From assembly GCF_001807485.1 (NCBI RefSeq), contig NZ_KV789165.1, positions 45,426 through 109,425 on the forward strand: a DNA stretch of 64,000 nucleotides. The letters are read 5' to 3'. The stretch is from Corynebacterium sp. HMSC08A12. Its GTDB lineage: Bacteria; Actinomycetota; Actinomycetes; Mycobacteriales; Mycobacteriaceae. The notes below the pieces were generated by a model that was given only the letters and a program-made list of their open reading frames with translations, did not search any database and was not told the origin of the DNA. A program made the translations under genes and the position numbers. Below, one piece after another: positions 6,655 through 15,852 of the stretch. Numbering within the stretch: position 1 is the stretch's first letter; every line of letters starts with the position of its first letter.

Positions 6655-7913
6655 TGTCCACCAACCTGCCGACCCTCCGCCTGTGCACCGCCGGCTCCGT
6701 TGACGACGGCAAGTCCACCTTCGTGGGCCGCCTGCTGCACGATACGAAGTCCATCCTGGCCGACCAGTACGAGTCTGTAGAGCGCGTCTCCAATGCCAAG
6801 GGCCTGGAGAATCCGGACCTCTCGCTGCTGGTCGATGGCCTGCGCGCCGAGCGCGAGCAGGGCATCACCATCGATGTGGCCTACCGTTACTTTGCCACCG
6901 ATAAGCGCAGCTTCATCCTGGCCGACACCCCGGGGCACGTGCAGTACACGCGCAACACCGTCACCGGCCTGTCCACCTCGGAGCTCGTCATTGTTCTGGT
7001 TGACGCCCGCAATGGCGTGATCGAGCAGACCCGTCGCCACCTGACCGTGGCGGCGATGATGAAGATCTCCCACGTGATCGTGGCCGTCAATAAGATCGAC
7101 GCGGTCGATTTCAGCGAGCAGGTCTTCAACGACGTGAAGGCCGACGTGGACGCGCTGGTCTCCGAGCTGGGCCTGGCGCACGTCGACGTGATCCCGACCT
7201 CCGCGCTGCTGGGCGACAATGTCGTTGAGCGCAGCCAGAACACTCCCTGGTACACGGGCCCGTCCGTGCTGGAGATCCTGGAGACCACCGAGCCGGCGAA
7301 GAACATCGCCGATGTAGAGCGCGGCCTGCGCTTCCCGATCCAGATCGTCATCCGCGACCACGCCACCGACTACCGCGGCTACGCCGGCCGCATTACCGCG
7401 GGCAAGGTGTCCGTCGGCGATAAGGTGCTGGCCGATGGCCGCGAGGCGATCATCGAGGGCATCGACGGCCCGGCAGGAGAGCAGCAGACCGCCACCCGCG
7501 GCGAGTCCGTCTCCCTGCGCCTGGACCGCGACATCGACCTGTCCCGCGGGGACATCATCGCCGCCCCGGACCTGCCGGAGCCGCAGCAGTCCTTCACCGC
7601 GACGGTCTTCCACCTCTCCGAGTCCCCGGTGCGCCTGCGCAGCAATGTGCTGGTGCGCTACGGCACCGCGCTGGTGCGCGGCCGCGTGGACGAGGTCGTC
7701 CGCCGCGTGGACATCTCCGGCCGCAACCGCAGCGAGGAGGAGATTGCCCACGGTGGCGCTGACGAGCTGGCCCTCAACGACATCGCGGAGGTGCGCGTGA
7801 CGGTGGCCGAGCCGCTGCCCGTCGAAACCTACCGCCGTGGTGGCCGCGTTGGTTCGCTGCTGCTGATTAACCCCGGTAGTGGCGACACCCTGACCGCAGG
7901 TCTGGTGAACTAG
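6654..7913 (+). CDS. cysN: Sulfate adenylyltransferase subunit 1 (GTPase)
   Basis: A 419-residue EF-Tu-like GTPase whose GTP hydrolysis drives APS synthesis by CysD. The P-loop GSVDDGKS is at residues 14-21, DTPGHVQ near 90 and NKID near 145. Domains 2 and 3 (translation-factor beta barrels) follow. It ends at the usual length of CysN and lacks the fused APS kinase (CysC) found in mycobacteria, consistent with the APS-reductase route. cysY begins one base after the stop. Confidence 0.95.
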   Translation: MSTNLPTLRLCTAGSVDDGKSTFVGRLLHDTKSILADQYESVERVSNAKGLENPDLSLLVDGLRAEREQGITIDVAYRYFATDKRSFILADTPGHVQYTRNTVTGLSTSELVIVLVDARNGVIEQTRRHLTVAAMMKISHVIVAVNKIDAVDFSEQVFNDVKADVDALVSELGLAHVDVIPTSALLGDNVVERSQNTPWYTGPSVLEILETTEPAKNIADVERGLRFPIQIVIRDHATDYRGYAGRITAGKVSVGDKVLADGREAIIEGIDGPAGEQQTATRGESVSLRLDRDIDLSRGDIIAAPDLPEPQQSFTATVFHLSESPVRLRSNVLVRYGTALVRGRVDEVVRRVDISGRNRSEEEIAHGGADELALNDIAEVRVTVAEPLPVETYRRGGRVGSLLLINPGSGDTLTAGLVN

Positions 7914-7914
7914 C

Positions 7915-8742
7915 ATGACTTGGCCGGCACCCATCATCTGCTTGGCGCATGGATCCCGCCACCCGCAGGCGGACCAGGCGGTCTTCGAGATCGCCGAGCG
8001 CATTTCCGAGAGCACTGGGCTGCCGGCCTTCGCCGCTTTCCTGGACTTTCCCCCCGCCACCCTCACGACGGTCGCCCACCGCGTCGTCGCGGCGGGCTAC
8101 TCGGAGGCGGTGGTGGTTCCTTTGCTGTTCACGCAGGCTTTCCACGCTCGCTTCGACGTTCCTGCCGCGATCGCCGAGGCCGTTGAGTCTATTGACGCCA
8201 CCTCGTCCGCCGGCCTGACCCTCCACCTCACTGAGGGGTTGGGAACCGGTGCGGACATGGAGGAGCTGGTCGCCGACTTCACGGCCCAGTACCTCGCGGA
8301 AAGTGTGAACTCTGGCACCGCGGGCGGCGCGAGCGCTGAAAACGCCGTACGAACTGGCACCGCGAGCGCTGAGAACGCTGACGCCGCGAACGCCGTAGAC
8401 AGCAGCGTGGACAAGCTCGCGCTGTACTCCGTGGGTTCCAGCCAGCCGGGCGCGAACGAGGCCGTCGCCGAGTTCGCCGGCCGCGTTGGCGCCCGCCTGA
8501 ACATGCGCAGCACCCGCGCCTTCGTCGCCACCGGGGACAACCCGGGCCGGGACACGGAGGCGCTGTTGGAGTTCGCAGACGAACGCACCGTCACCGTCCC
8601 GCTGTTCGTCAGCCCCGGCTTGCTCTGGGACAAGGCTAAGACCCGAATGCCTAACGGCCGGAAGTGTACGCGCCACCTCGGTGACGCGGTAGCTCCGGTC
8701 GTCATCAACCGCGCCTGTCGCGTCCTGCAACAAGCGCACTAG
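7915..8742 (+). CDS. cysY: CbiX/SirB-type sirohydrochlorin chelatase-like protein
   Basis: A 275-residue protein of the CbiX family, in which two similar halves build the chelatase fold. The N-terminal half starts with IICLAHGSRHP (metal-binding His12); the second half begins near residue 180 with LYSVGSSQPG. The natural role is insertion of iron into sirohydrochlorin to make siroheme for CysI. In C. glutamicum the equivalent gene in this operon is called cysY. The two halves are joined by an Ala/Asn/Gly-rich linker (about residues 125-160) with a repeated SAENA word, low in complexity. It sits between cysN and cysZ, one base after cysN. Confidence 0.85.
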   Translation: MTWPAPIICLAHGSRHPQADQAVFEIAERISESTGLPAFAAFLDFPPATLTTVAHRVVAAGYSEAVVVPLLFTQAFHARFDVPAAIAEAVESIDATSSAGLTLHLTEGLGTGADMEELVADFTAQYLAESVNSGTAGGASAENAVRTGTASAENADAANAVDSSVDKLALYSVGSSQPGANEAVAEFAGRVGARLNMRSTRAFVATGDNPGRDTEALLEFADERTVTVPLFVSPGLLWDKAKTRMPNGRKCTRHLGDAVAPVVINRACRVLQQAH

Positions 8743-8810
8743 CCCTTCTACCCCTCACAACAAGTTTTCCCTCACGGATAGCCTCTCACAGACAGCAAGG
8801 ACTAACCCCC

Positions 8811-9857
8811 ATGAAGATCTTGATTTTTGCCCTCGTCGGCGTGGTCGCCCAGTTGGTCGACGGCGCGCTGGGCATGGCATTCGGCATCACCGCAACCACT
8901 CTGCTGATTTTCTCCGGCCTGGGCCCCGCCCACGCCTCCGCCGCCATTCACCTCGCGGAGGTTGGCACCACGCTGTTCTCCGGCCTGTCGCACTGGCGGC
9001 TGAAGAACGTCCACTGGCCGACCGTCCTGGCCCTCGGCGTACCGGGCGCCATCGGCGCGTTCACGGGTGCCTATGTGCTCAGTAACCTCTCCACCGAGGC
9101 AGCCGAGCCAGTTGTGTCCACCCTGCTCGTGCTCCTCGGAGCCTATGTGCTGGTGCGCAGCGTGGCCGTGCCGTGGAAGAAGAATGAAAACACCCAGCCG
9201 GTATCCACCACCCGCCGCTCCCGCTTCGGCCTGGCAGGCCTGGGCCTGGCCGGTGGCTTCCTGGATGCCTCCGGCGGGGGCGGCTGGGGACCTGTAACCA
9301 CCTCCACCCTGATGAGCGTGGGCAAGGCCGAACCGCGCCGCATCATCGGCACGGTAAACACCGCCGAGTTCCTGGTCGCCGTTTCCGCCTCCGCAGGCTT
9401 CGTTGCCGGCATGGGTTCGGAATTGGCAGAAAATTGGCAACCAGTCGTCGGCCTGCTGGTCGGCGGAGCCATCGCCGCCCCGATCGCCGCATGGATCGTA
9501 ACCATTATGAAGCCAGAAGTACTTGGCGGCGTGGTCGGAGCCCTGCTGATGCTGCTGAACTCCAGCCGCCTGGTGAACTACTTCGGCTTCCTCGGTGTGG
9601 TCGCCGTCATCCTGATCGGCCTGGCTGTGATCGTCGCCCTCGTCGTCGTGCGCAAGCGCTCCCTGCTGGAACGCTCCCTGACCGGCGACGATGTACCGGA
9701 AGACCCCAGCAAGCCGCCGCGGACAGCGATGCGGAGTCCGCCGAGAGGCGGGCAAGTGGGCGTCACTACGAAGAAGAAGGAACGAACGTACAACAGCGCG
9801 AGAAAGAGCGCGCCAGGGGGTAGAGCGAGGGCGAACCTTCCGTGCGCGCCTCGCTAG
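8811..9857 (+). CDS. cysZ: Sulfate transporter CysZ, TauE/SafE family
   Basis: A membrane protein of 348 residues with about eight hydrophobic segments of the TauE/SafE permease fold (PF01925), starting MKILIFALVGVVAQLVDGALGMAFG. In C. glutamicum the gene in this position encodes the sulfate importer. The ATG at 8811 follows a 68-base gap after cysY. The C-terminal stretch after about residue 300 is odd: Pro/Arg/Lys-rich and unlike the rest, whereas the next reading frame from about 9717 gives an Ala/Asp/Glu-rich tail. A one-base frameshift near 9715 is possible but would affect only the cytoplasmic tail. Confidence 0.85.
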   Translation: MKILIFALVGVVAQLVDGALGMAFGITATTLLIFSGLGPAHASAAIHLAEVGTTLFSGLSHWRLKNVHWPTVLALGVPGAIGAFTGAYVLSNLSTEAAEPVVSTLLVLLGAYVLVRSVAVPWKKNENTQPVSTTRRSRFGLAGLGLAGGFLDASGGGGWGPVTTSTLMSVGKAEPRRIIGTVNTAEFLVAVSASAGFVAGMGSELAENWQPVVGLLVGGAIAAPIAAWIVTIMKPEVLGGVVGALLMLLNSSRLVNYFGFLGVVAVILIGLAVIVALVVVRKRSLLERSLTGDDVPEDPSKPPRTAMRSPPRGGQVGVTTKKKERTYNSARKSAPGGRARANLPCAPR

Positions 9858-9919
9858 TACGGGGCTGCCAAGGCACAATGGAAGTGAAGTGGAACTCCAT
9901 TGAGGAAGGTATGTGAGCT

Positions 9920-11470
9920 GTGTCTATCGCGTCGTCTATCGCGCCCCAAGGAACTGGCACGAACGCCGTCATCTCGCCGATAGCGAGCGCCGCCGCGCGC
10001 CGCTCCGACATCTTGGACGCACTGGGGGAGGCAGAGGCAGTCGACATCTTCGACACCATCCGCCCCTCCGCGCCCGACTTCGCCGCCGCCCTCGACGCGG
10101 CCTACGACGCTAAGGTCGGCGCCGGAGCCGCTGCCGGTGCTGGCGCCGTACTGCTCGGCACCGGCGAGATCAACTTCGACTCGCGCCTAGCCGCCGCCGC
10201 GGGTGCCTCCCACTACCTGCTCGCGGGCAGCCCAGCCGACGACACGGCGCTGCAGTTGGCCTCCGGACAGCTCGTGCGCTCGGGCCGCAAGCCCGCCGGT
10301 ATTTCTTTTATTGACGCCACCGCCTCCGCAGCTGCCGCCGCAGCCAACGCCGTCGAGGCGGAGGGGCAGGCGATTCGCCACATCGCGCTGGAAGGCATCG
10401 CGGAGGCAGCAGCCGGCGGGGCTGATGCTGGTGCGGGGGCTGGCGGGGCTGGGAATGCCGCGGGGGCGAGCGCCGCGAAGGAGCCCGTGATCGGCCCCGA
10501 GCTGTTCGAGCGCAACCTGCTGATCAAGGCCCGCGAAAAGAACGCGCACATCGTGCTGCCGGAAGGCGAGGACGACCGCATCCTCACCGCCGCCGACCAG
10601 CTGCTGCGCGCCAAAGTGTGCCAGCTGACCATCCTGGGCAACCCGGACGACATCGCCTGCCGCGCCAAGGAGCTGGGGCTGGACCTTTCCGGTGCCACGC
10701 TGACCGACCCAGCCGAGGGCAACCAGTTGGAGGAGTTCGCCGCCGAGTTCGCCGAGCTGCGCAAGCACAAGGGCATCACCCTGGAGCAGGCGCGCGAGAC
10801 CATGCAGGACATCAGTTACTACGCGACGATGATGGTTCACAAGGGAATCGCCGACGGCATGGTTTCCGGCGCGGCCCACACGACCGCGCACACCATTAAG
10901 CCCTCGTTCCAGATCATCAAGACCGCGCCGGGTGCCTCGGTGGTTAGCTCCATCTTCCTGATGGTCATGGACGGCGTGCTGTGGGCATTCGGCGACTGCG
11001 CCGTGAACCCGAACCCCACCCCCGACCAGCTGGCGGAGATCGCTGCCGTGTCCGCGCAGACCGCCGCACAGTTCGGCATCGAGCCGAAGGTGGCGATGCT
11101 GAGCTACTCCACTGGCACCTCCGGTGCGGGCGCGGACGTGGAAGCCGTGGCCGCCGCCGTGAAGAAGGCCCAGGAGAACAACCCAGACCTGCCACTCGAC
11201 GGGCCGCTGCAGTTCGACGCCGCAGTGGTGGAATCCGTCGGCCAGAAGAAGCTGCCGGGCTCTGACGTGGCCGGGCAGGCAACCGTGTTCGTGTTCCCGG
11301 ACCTGAACTGCGGAAACATCACCTACAAGGCGGTCCAGCGCACCGCCGATGCACTGGCCGTGGGGCCGATCCTGCAAGGCCTGAACAAGCCGGTGAATGA
11401 CCTCTCGCGTGGCGCGACCGTGCCGGACATCGTGAACACCGTGGCGATCACGGCAATCCAGGCCAACTAG
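9920..11470 (+). CDS. pta: Phosphate acetyltransferase
   Basis: A 516-residue enzyme that interconverts acetyl-CoA and acetyl phosphate. The C-terminal PTA_PTB catalytic domain begins near residue 194 ([13 protein letters not shown], then [10 protein letters not shown]). The first 160 residues resemble the degenerate N-terminal domain of long Pta proteins, and an Ala/Gly-rich linker (about 150-185) joins the two. The start is GTG at 9920 with AGGAAGG about 10 bases upstream; an ATG at 9911 is stopped at once. Residues around the TTCTTTTATTGACGCC word at 10303-10318 carry a minus-strand copy of the scattered motif. ackA follows after 121 bases, forming the acetate activation pair. Confidence 0.95.
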   Translation: MSIASSIAPQGTGTNAVISPIASAAARRSDILDALGEAEAVDIFDTIRPSAPDFAAALDAAYDAKVGAGAAAGAGAVLLGTGEINFDSRLAAAAGASHYLLAGSPADDTALQLASGQLVRSGRKPAGISFIDATASAAAAAANAVEAEGQAIRHIALEGIAEAAAGGADAGAGAGGAGNAAGASAAKEPVIGPELFERNLLIKAREKNAHIVLPEGEDDRILTAADQLLRAKVCQLTILGNPDDIACRAKELGLDLSGATLTDPAEGNQLEEFAAEFAELRKHKGITLEQARETMQDISYYATMMVHKGIADGMVSGAAHTTAHTIKPSFQIIKTAPGASVVSSIFLMVMDGVLWAFGDCAVNPNPTPDQLAEIAAVSAQTAAQFGIEPKVAMLSYSTGTSGAGADVEAVAAAVKKAQENNPDLPLDGPLQFDAAVVESVGQKKLPGSDVAGQATVFVFPDLNCGNITYKAVQRTADALAVGPILQGLNKPVNDLSRGATVPDIVNTVAITAIQAN

Positions 11471-11591
11471 CCGGAAGGCCGGCGGCCGTGGCGCGGGCCG
11501 AGAGTGTGCAGGCGCTGACCGGCGGAAGCCAAACCGCCGGCCGAGCGGCAAACGGCACCAACAGAAGAAGAGAAAAGAACAGAGAAGAAAA

Positions 11592-12803
11592 GTGACCAAG
11601 TACGTACTCGTCCTCAACTCGGGCTCCAGCTCTATCAAGTTCCAAGTCCTCGACCCGGAAGCAAACGCGACGGCGGACCCATTCGTCTCCGGCATTGTCG
11701 AGAAGATCGGTGAGAAGAAGGGGCACATCCAGATTCAGACGGAAACGTCGAAGATGGAAGACAATCGCCCTATCCTCAGCCACTCTGTTGGCCTAGAACG
11801 TGCCTTCGGCATGATGACGCTACTGGGCGTCGGACCCCAAGACCTAGACCTGGTAGCAGCAGGGCACCGCGTGGTTCACGGTGGCGCGACGTTCACAGAG
11901 CCCGTGCTCATCGACGACGAGGTGATCGAGCAGCTCAAGGAGCTCATCCCGCTGGCGCCGCTGCACAACCCCGCCAACATCGACGGCATCGAGAATGCCC
12001 GCGCGTTGCTGGAGCACGTGCCGCACGTGGCCGTGTTCGACACCGCGTTCTTCTCCACGCTGCCGGAGCATGCGGCGAACTATGCCATCAAGAAGGACAT
12101 CGCCGACGAGTACAACATCCGCCGCTACGGCTTCCACGGCACCAGCCACGAGTACGTGTCCTCCAAGGTGCCGGACCTGCTGGGCAAGCCCGCCGAGGAG
12201 GTCAACCAGATCACCCTGCACCTGGGCAACGGTGCTTCGGCCGCCGCGATCCGTGGCGGGGTGGCTGTTGATACGACGATGGGATTGACGCCACTCGCCG
12301 GCCTGGTGATGGGCACCCGTTCCGGCAACATTGACCCGGGCATTATTTTCCACCTGGCGCGCTCCGGCGGGATGACGGTGGACCAGGCGGATAAGCTGCT
12401 GAACCGCGAGTCCGGTCTGAAGGGCATGGCTGGCGTGAACGACTTCCGCGAGCTGAAGACCTTGATCGAGGACGGCGATGAGAATGCGCAGCTGGCTTAC
12501 GACGTGTACATCCACGCGCTGCGCCGCTTCATTGGCTCTTACATGCTGATCCTCGGTGGCGTGGATGCGATTGTGTTCACCGCGGGCGTGGGCGAGAACG
12601 CAGTGCAGGTGCGCCGCGATGCTATGGCTGACCTGCAGAACTTCGGAATTGAGATTGACGAGGCGCGGAATGAGAACTCCGAGGGGATCGTCGGCGCGCG
12701 GGAGATCTCTACGGACGATTCCAAGGTGAAGGTGTTCGTGGTTCCGACGAATGAGGAGCTGGCGATTGCGCGCCAGGCGACGGAGCTGGCCGAGCAGCAG
12801 TAG
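11592..12803 (+). CDS. ackA: Acetate kinase
   Basis: A 403-residue ASKHA-fold kinase converting acetate and ATP to acetyl phosphate. The signature [11 protein letters not shown] begins at residue 7 and the second signature HLGNGAS lies near residue 210. The length is typical of the family. The start is GTG at 11592 after a purine-rich AGAGAAGAAAA stretch that acts as ribosome site. It works with Pta for acetate uptake and overflow. The last bases of the gene, coding for AEQQ and the stop, are repeated twice downstream (12815-12832 and 12867-12885). Confidence 0.97.
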   Translation: MTKYVLVLNSGSSSIKFQVLDPEANATADPFVSGIVEKIGEKKGHIQIQTETSKMEDNRPILSHSVGLERAFGMMTLLGVGPQDLDLVAAGHRVVHGGATFTEPVLIDDEVIEQLKELIPLAPLHNPANIDGIENARALLEHVPHVAVFDTAFFSTLPEHAANYAIKKDIADEYNIRRYGFHGTSHEYVSSKVPDLLGKPAEEVNQITLHLGNGASAAAIRGGVAVDTTMGLTPLAGLVMGTRSGNIDPGIIFHLARSGGMTVDQADKLLNRESGLKGMAGVNDFRELKTLIEDGDENAQLAYDVYIHALRRFIGSYMLILGGVDAIVFTAGVGENAVQVRRDAMADLQNFGIEIDEARNENSEGIVGAREISTDDSKVKVFVVPTNEELAIARQATELAEQQ

Positions 12804-12892
12804 AGGGGGGGCCGCCCGAGCAGCAGTAGGGGCCTGCTCCAGCTGGCATTGGCCGGTAGGGGTGGGCTGGCCGAGCAGCGGTAGGGGCCTGC
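12786..12892. repeat. Three copies of the ackA 3' end
   Basis: The word GCCGAGCAGCAGTAG, which includes the ackA stop, occurs at about 12789-12803 and recurs with small changes near 12815-12829 and 12870-12884. The latter two share the extension GGGGCCTGC. Duplication of a gene's terminal segment downstream of its stop is also seen after pknG and cls. Confidence 0.75.
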
Positions 12893-12940
12893 CTGGGCGC
12901 TGGGTTGCTCCTTGCTGCCCCTGCCCCCTGCTGGGGCTGA

Positions 12941-13106
12941 AATGTCGTTAGAACGGGAATGCGTGCCTCGCCGGGCGAAAACGCAGGCTCGCCGGGCGGG
13001 GCTTTGTGCCCCTGCTGGGGCTGAAATGTCGTTAGAACGGGAATGCGTGCCTCGCCGGGCGAAAACGCAGGCTCGCCGGGCGGGGTTTTGTGCCCGCTGG
13101 GGCTGA
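12941..13106. repeat. Two tandem units (84 and 82 bp) headed by the AATGTCG..GAACGGGAAT box
   Basis: Units 12941-13024 and 13025-13106 start with AATGTCGTTAGAACGGGAAT, the same box as at 44, 105 and 166, but their spacer (rich in GCCGGGCG) is unrelated to the spacer of the first locus. They differ from each other by a 2-base indel and little else. They lead directly into the 124-bp element copy B. Confidence 0.9.
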
Positions 13107-13230
13107 AATGTCGTTAGAACGGGAATACGTTAATGCAGATAATTTGCATTAATGTAAAAGTGCAGGTCAGGAGCTTGCGCTTTGTGGAGACTGTATTTGC
13201 GGCTTCATGGATTCCCGTTCTAGCGACATT
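13107..13230. repeat. 124-bp element, copy B, with terminal inverted repeats
   Basis: The left end (13107-13126) and right end (13211-13230) are inverted with 19 of 20 bases matching. The core begins at 13151, 44 bases in, exactly as in copy A, and matches copy A's core at 26 of 29 positions. An extra hairpin, TTAATGCA / TGCATTAA (13130-13137 and 13145-13152), lies between box and core in this copy only. It occupies the gap between the convergent genes ackA and pknG. Confidence 0.85.
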
Positions 13231-13274
13231 TGCCGCTCAGGGGAGGGGCGGAGTGCGGGGCGTGGCGTGGGATC

Positions 13275-13380
13275 CAGGCGCGCAGCTGGAATGGAAAGTC
13301 GGGTGCGCAGCTGGAATGGGAGGGCAGGCGGGCCTTGCGACCAGGCGCGCAGCTGGAATGGGAAGTCGGGTGCGCAGCTA
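13275..13380. repeat. 67-bp direct repeat running into the pknG stop codon
   Basis: A 67-bp unit (13275-13341) is repeated from 13342 and the second copy continues into the last codons of pknG. The word GCGCAGCTGGAA (GCGCAGCTAGAA at the gene end) occurs at 13280, 13305, 13347 and 13372. The rest of the gap between ackA and pknG (12804-13377) holds the two repeat groups listed above and no ORF that I can support. Confidence 0.8.
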
Positions 13381-15852
13381 GAACCAGGTGCGGGGGCGGA
13401 TCTGGTTGGCCATGTCCACCAGGTCATAGCGGTGGCGGGCGAAAGGAGCCTGGCGAGCCAGATGGCGCAGGCTAGCTTCCAAGCCGGTGCGCAGGCCGCG
13501 CTCGGTAAATTGCACGTCGAACAGGGGAGCCGCCGCTGCCTTCCGCTTGACCTGAGAACCTTCGCTTACCCTGGATGTAGAAGCTTCGTTTGCCCTGGCT
13601 GTAGAACCACGATTTGCCCTGGTCACGGCACCGAGCTTGCGCTTGTCCTTGGACTTGCGAGAGCCCGCCACGCCGTCCGGGTCGTCGCTAGCGCCACGCA
13701 GCCAATTCAGACCCGCGCTCAGCACTGCGATGCGAACTTGCGGCAGGCGCGGCTCGTTAGTCGGCAGGGTCTCCAAACGTCTAGCCGCACGGCGGATGCG
13801 GGACTCGGTGAGGCTATTGGCGTCAGAAATAAGCAACAAGATAGAAGTCAACCGTGCCAGACGATTGTGCCGCGAGGCCTGCGGCAGCCGGTCCAACGCA
13901 GCCACCGCCGAATCGACCATACCCTCCGCGCGCAGCTGCCTGGCCAGGCCAAACGCGCTGGAAACAGTGGACTGGTTCGTAGCCCACACCAACCCGTAAA
14001 GGCGCATGGCGTGGAAGCGCAGGGAAACCGGATCCAGCGTGACGTGCTCCCAGCTGGGCACCCCGGTGTAATCCTTAACTGGCAACTTCTGCGCATAAGC
14101 CAGGGCAGAAGCGGCGCGGGAGACGTGCTCGCTCAGCAGCTTCGTAGAGTTCACGCCCTGTTGCTGCAGCAACAGCTCGTCGGTGGCGGCCAGCGCCAGC
14201 TTCGGGGCGGGCTCACCAGGCAGAATGTACAGCACCCGGTTGAAGAACTTCTGCGCGTCCGCGAACTGCCCCGTCAGCAGCGCCGCCACCCCGGAGTGCC
14301 ACTGGAAGCGCCAGTCTTTCTCCAACCGCGGCTTCAGCTCGTCCAGCAGATTGTGGGCCTCGCGCGTCTGGCCCACGTCCAGCAGCGCACGCACCATCGT
14401 CAGCGGAATCTCCACGGAGTGCTTCAGCTCCGGCTGGGCATAAGCAGCGCGCAGGGTATCCAGCAGGTCCCCGGCCTCGGTGAAGCTGGTGGCGGAAAGC
14501 AGGCCATACCCCGGGTCCTGCGAATCGGCCAGCGGGGTGGGAAGGGCGCTGACAACCTCCGGCACGGAGATCTCCACGGAGCGCACCACGCCGTCGACCA
14601 GCTGGTCGGTGCGGAACACAATGTGCTTGGTGCCGAACGTACTACGCTGCGCGGTGAACCGGGTGTAGAGGTGCGGGTAGTGGCGGCCGTCGCGGATAGC
14701 CAGGATCTCCCGCAGCACGCCGATCAGCTGGTTAGCCATGGCGGTGGCGGAGCTAAAGCGCGCCTCCGGATCCTCGTCCGTGGCCCGCAGCAACAGGCGG
14801 TACAGGGACAGATACTCGCGGAACAGCGGTTCTTCGTCTGGGGTGGGCAGCCTCGAGGCATACACTCCGTTTTCCACCGGCAGGTTCACGATCAGTGCGG
14901 CCAGGGTGCGGCCGACGGTGTAGATGTCGCTGGCCACGGTCGGTCCGGTCTTGGCAATCTCCGGGGCCTGGAAACCCTTGGTGCCGAAGATGTGCCCGAA
15001 CGCGCCGATGCCTGTCACCGCACCCAGGTCGATCAGCTTCACCTGGTCCTCGGTGATCAGGATGTTGTCCGGCTTCAGGTCGTTGTAGACCACGCCGCGG
15101 GAGTGCAGGTAGTCCAGTGCGGGCAGGATCTCCAGGATGTAGCCAATCGCCACGTCCAGATCCAGCACCCCGGCCGACAGCTTCCGCCGCTGCCCGCGCA
15201 GCGATGGCCCGCCGACGTACTCCATCACGATGAAGCCGCCGGGGGAGCGTGGGTCGTCGATGAAGTTGAAAATCTTCACGATTCCCGGGTGCGTGATGTC
15301 CGCCAGGAACGCCCGCTCGGATTCCGCGACCGCGCGTTCTTGCTCGTTTTCCGTGGCCATCATGCCTTTGAGCACCACGTAGCGGTCGGCGACGTTGTGG
15401 TCGATGGCGATGTACACCCAGCCCAGACCGCCGTGCGCGATGGGGCCGAGGATCTCGTACTGGCCTGCGATGATGTCGCCGGCCTTCAGTGTCGGTGCTT
15501 CCACGCCTTTCTCGATCGCTGCGCTGGGGTCAATGACTGCGTCTTCCGGGTTCGTCGGCGGGATGAACGGAAGTTGCACCATGCCGTCGGCCACGGAGGC
15601 GCCGGAGCGGTACGTGCCGCGCCTCTTGCGGAACGTCGATAGCGCCTCGATGCGCGAGCGCTCGCCGGAGTCCACGGCGTTCGCCGGGTTACCCACGGGT
15701 TCGGTGTGCTGCACCGTCGCGTCTGTGTCTTCGTCGTCGGCGAAAGGGTCGAATTCTACGGCCTCGGTGTGTTCTTCTGGTTCGCTGTCGGCGAAGGGGT
15801 CGAATTCTACGGCCTCGGTGCGCTCTTCTGGTTCGCTGTCGTTATTCTGCAT
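13378..15852 (-). CDS. pknG: Serine/threonine protein kinase PknG
   Basis: An 824-residue soluble kinase that phosphorylates the FHA protein OdhI/GarA and so relieves inhibition of 2-oxoglutarate dehydrogenase. Visible parts: a disordered acidic N-terminus (1-110), a kinase domain from about residue 135 (AHGGLGWVYIA; VVLKGM; YNDLKPDN; LIDLG), and a C-terminal TPR-like helical region. The cysteine pairs of the mycobacterial rubredoxin domain are missing from the N-terminus, as in other corynebacteria. The N-terminus contains a tandem 17-residue repeat with TEAVEFDPFAD (Thr12 and Thr29), resembling the region around the FHA-docking phosphothreonines of mycobacterial PknG. It overlaps glnH by 11 bases. 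Confidence 0.95.
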   Translation of the reverse strand: MQNNDSEPEERTEAVEFDPFADSEPEEHTEAVEFDPFADDEDTDATVQHTEPVGNPANAVDSGERSRIEALSTFRKRRGTYRSGASVADGMVQLPFIPPTNPEDAVIDPSAAIEKGVEAPTLKAGDIIAGQYEILGPIAHGGLGWVYIAIDHNVADRYVVLKGMMATENEQERAVAESERAFLADITHPGIVKIFNFIDDPRSPGGFIVMEYVGGPSLRGQRRKLSAGVLDLDVAIGYILEILPALDYLHSRGVVYNDLKPDNILITEDQVKLIDLGAVTGIGAFGHIFGTKGFQAPEIAKTGPTVASDIYTVGRTLAALIVNLPVENGVYASRLPTPDEEPLFREYLSLYRLLLRATDEDPEARFSSATAMANQLIGVLREILAIRDGRHYPHLYTRFTAQRSTFGTKHIVFRTDQLVDGVVRSVEISVPEVVSALPTPLADSQDPGYGLLSATSFTEAGDLLDTLRAAYAQPELKHSVEIPLTMVRALLDVGQTREAHNLLDELKPRLEKDWRFQWHSGVAALLTGQFADAQKFFNRVLYILPGEPAPKLALAATDELLLQQQGVNSTKLLSEHVSRAASALAYAQKLPVKDYTGVPSWEHVTLDPVSLRFHAMRLYGLVWATNQSTVSSAFGLARQLRAEGMVDSAVAALDRLPQASRHNRLARLTSILLLISDANSLTESRIRRAARRLETLPTNEPRLPQVRIAVLSAGLNWLRGASDDPDGVAGSRKSKDKRKLGAVTRANRGSTARANEASTSRVSEGSQVKRKAAAAPLFDVQFTERGLRTGLEASLRHLARQAPFARHRYDLVDMANQIRPRTWF
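15736..15837. repeat. In-frame 51-bp tandem repeat inside pknG
   Basis: Units 15736-15786 and 15787-15837 differ by three or fewer bases and encode two copies of a 17-residue acidic segment with TEAVEFDPFAD. The unit is a multiple of three, so the reading frame is kept. Confidence 0.9.

Noticed and set aside
6654-7913. CysNC fusion with APS kinase
   Set aside because: The frame ends at normal CysN length and the gene for the next protein begins one base later; CysH has APS-reductase cysteines.
13207-15642. 811-codon plus-strand ORF opposite pknG
   Set aside because: Gln/Arg/Gly/Val-rich shadow frame without domain features; pknG is certain.
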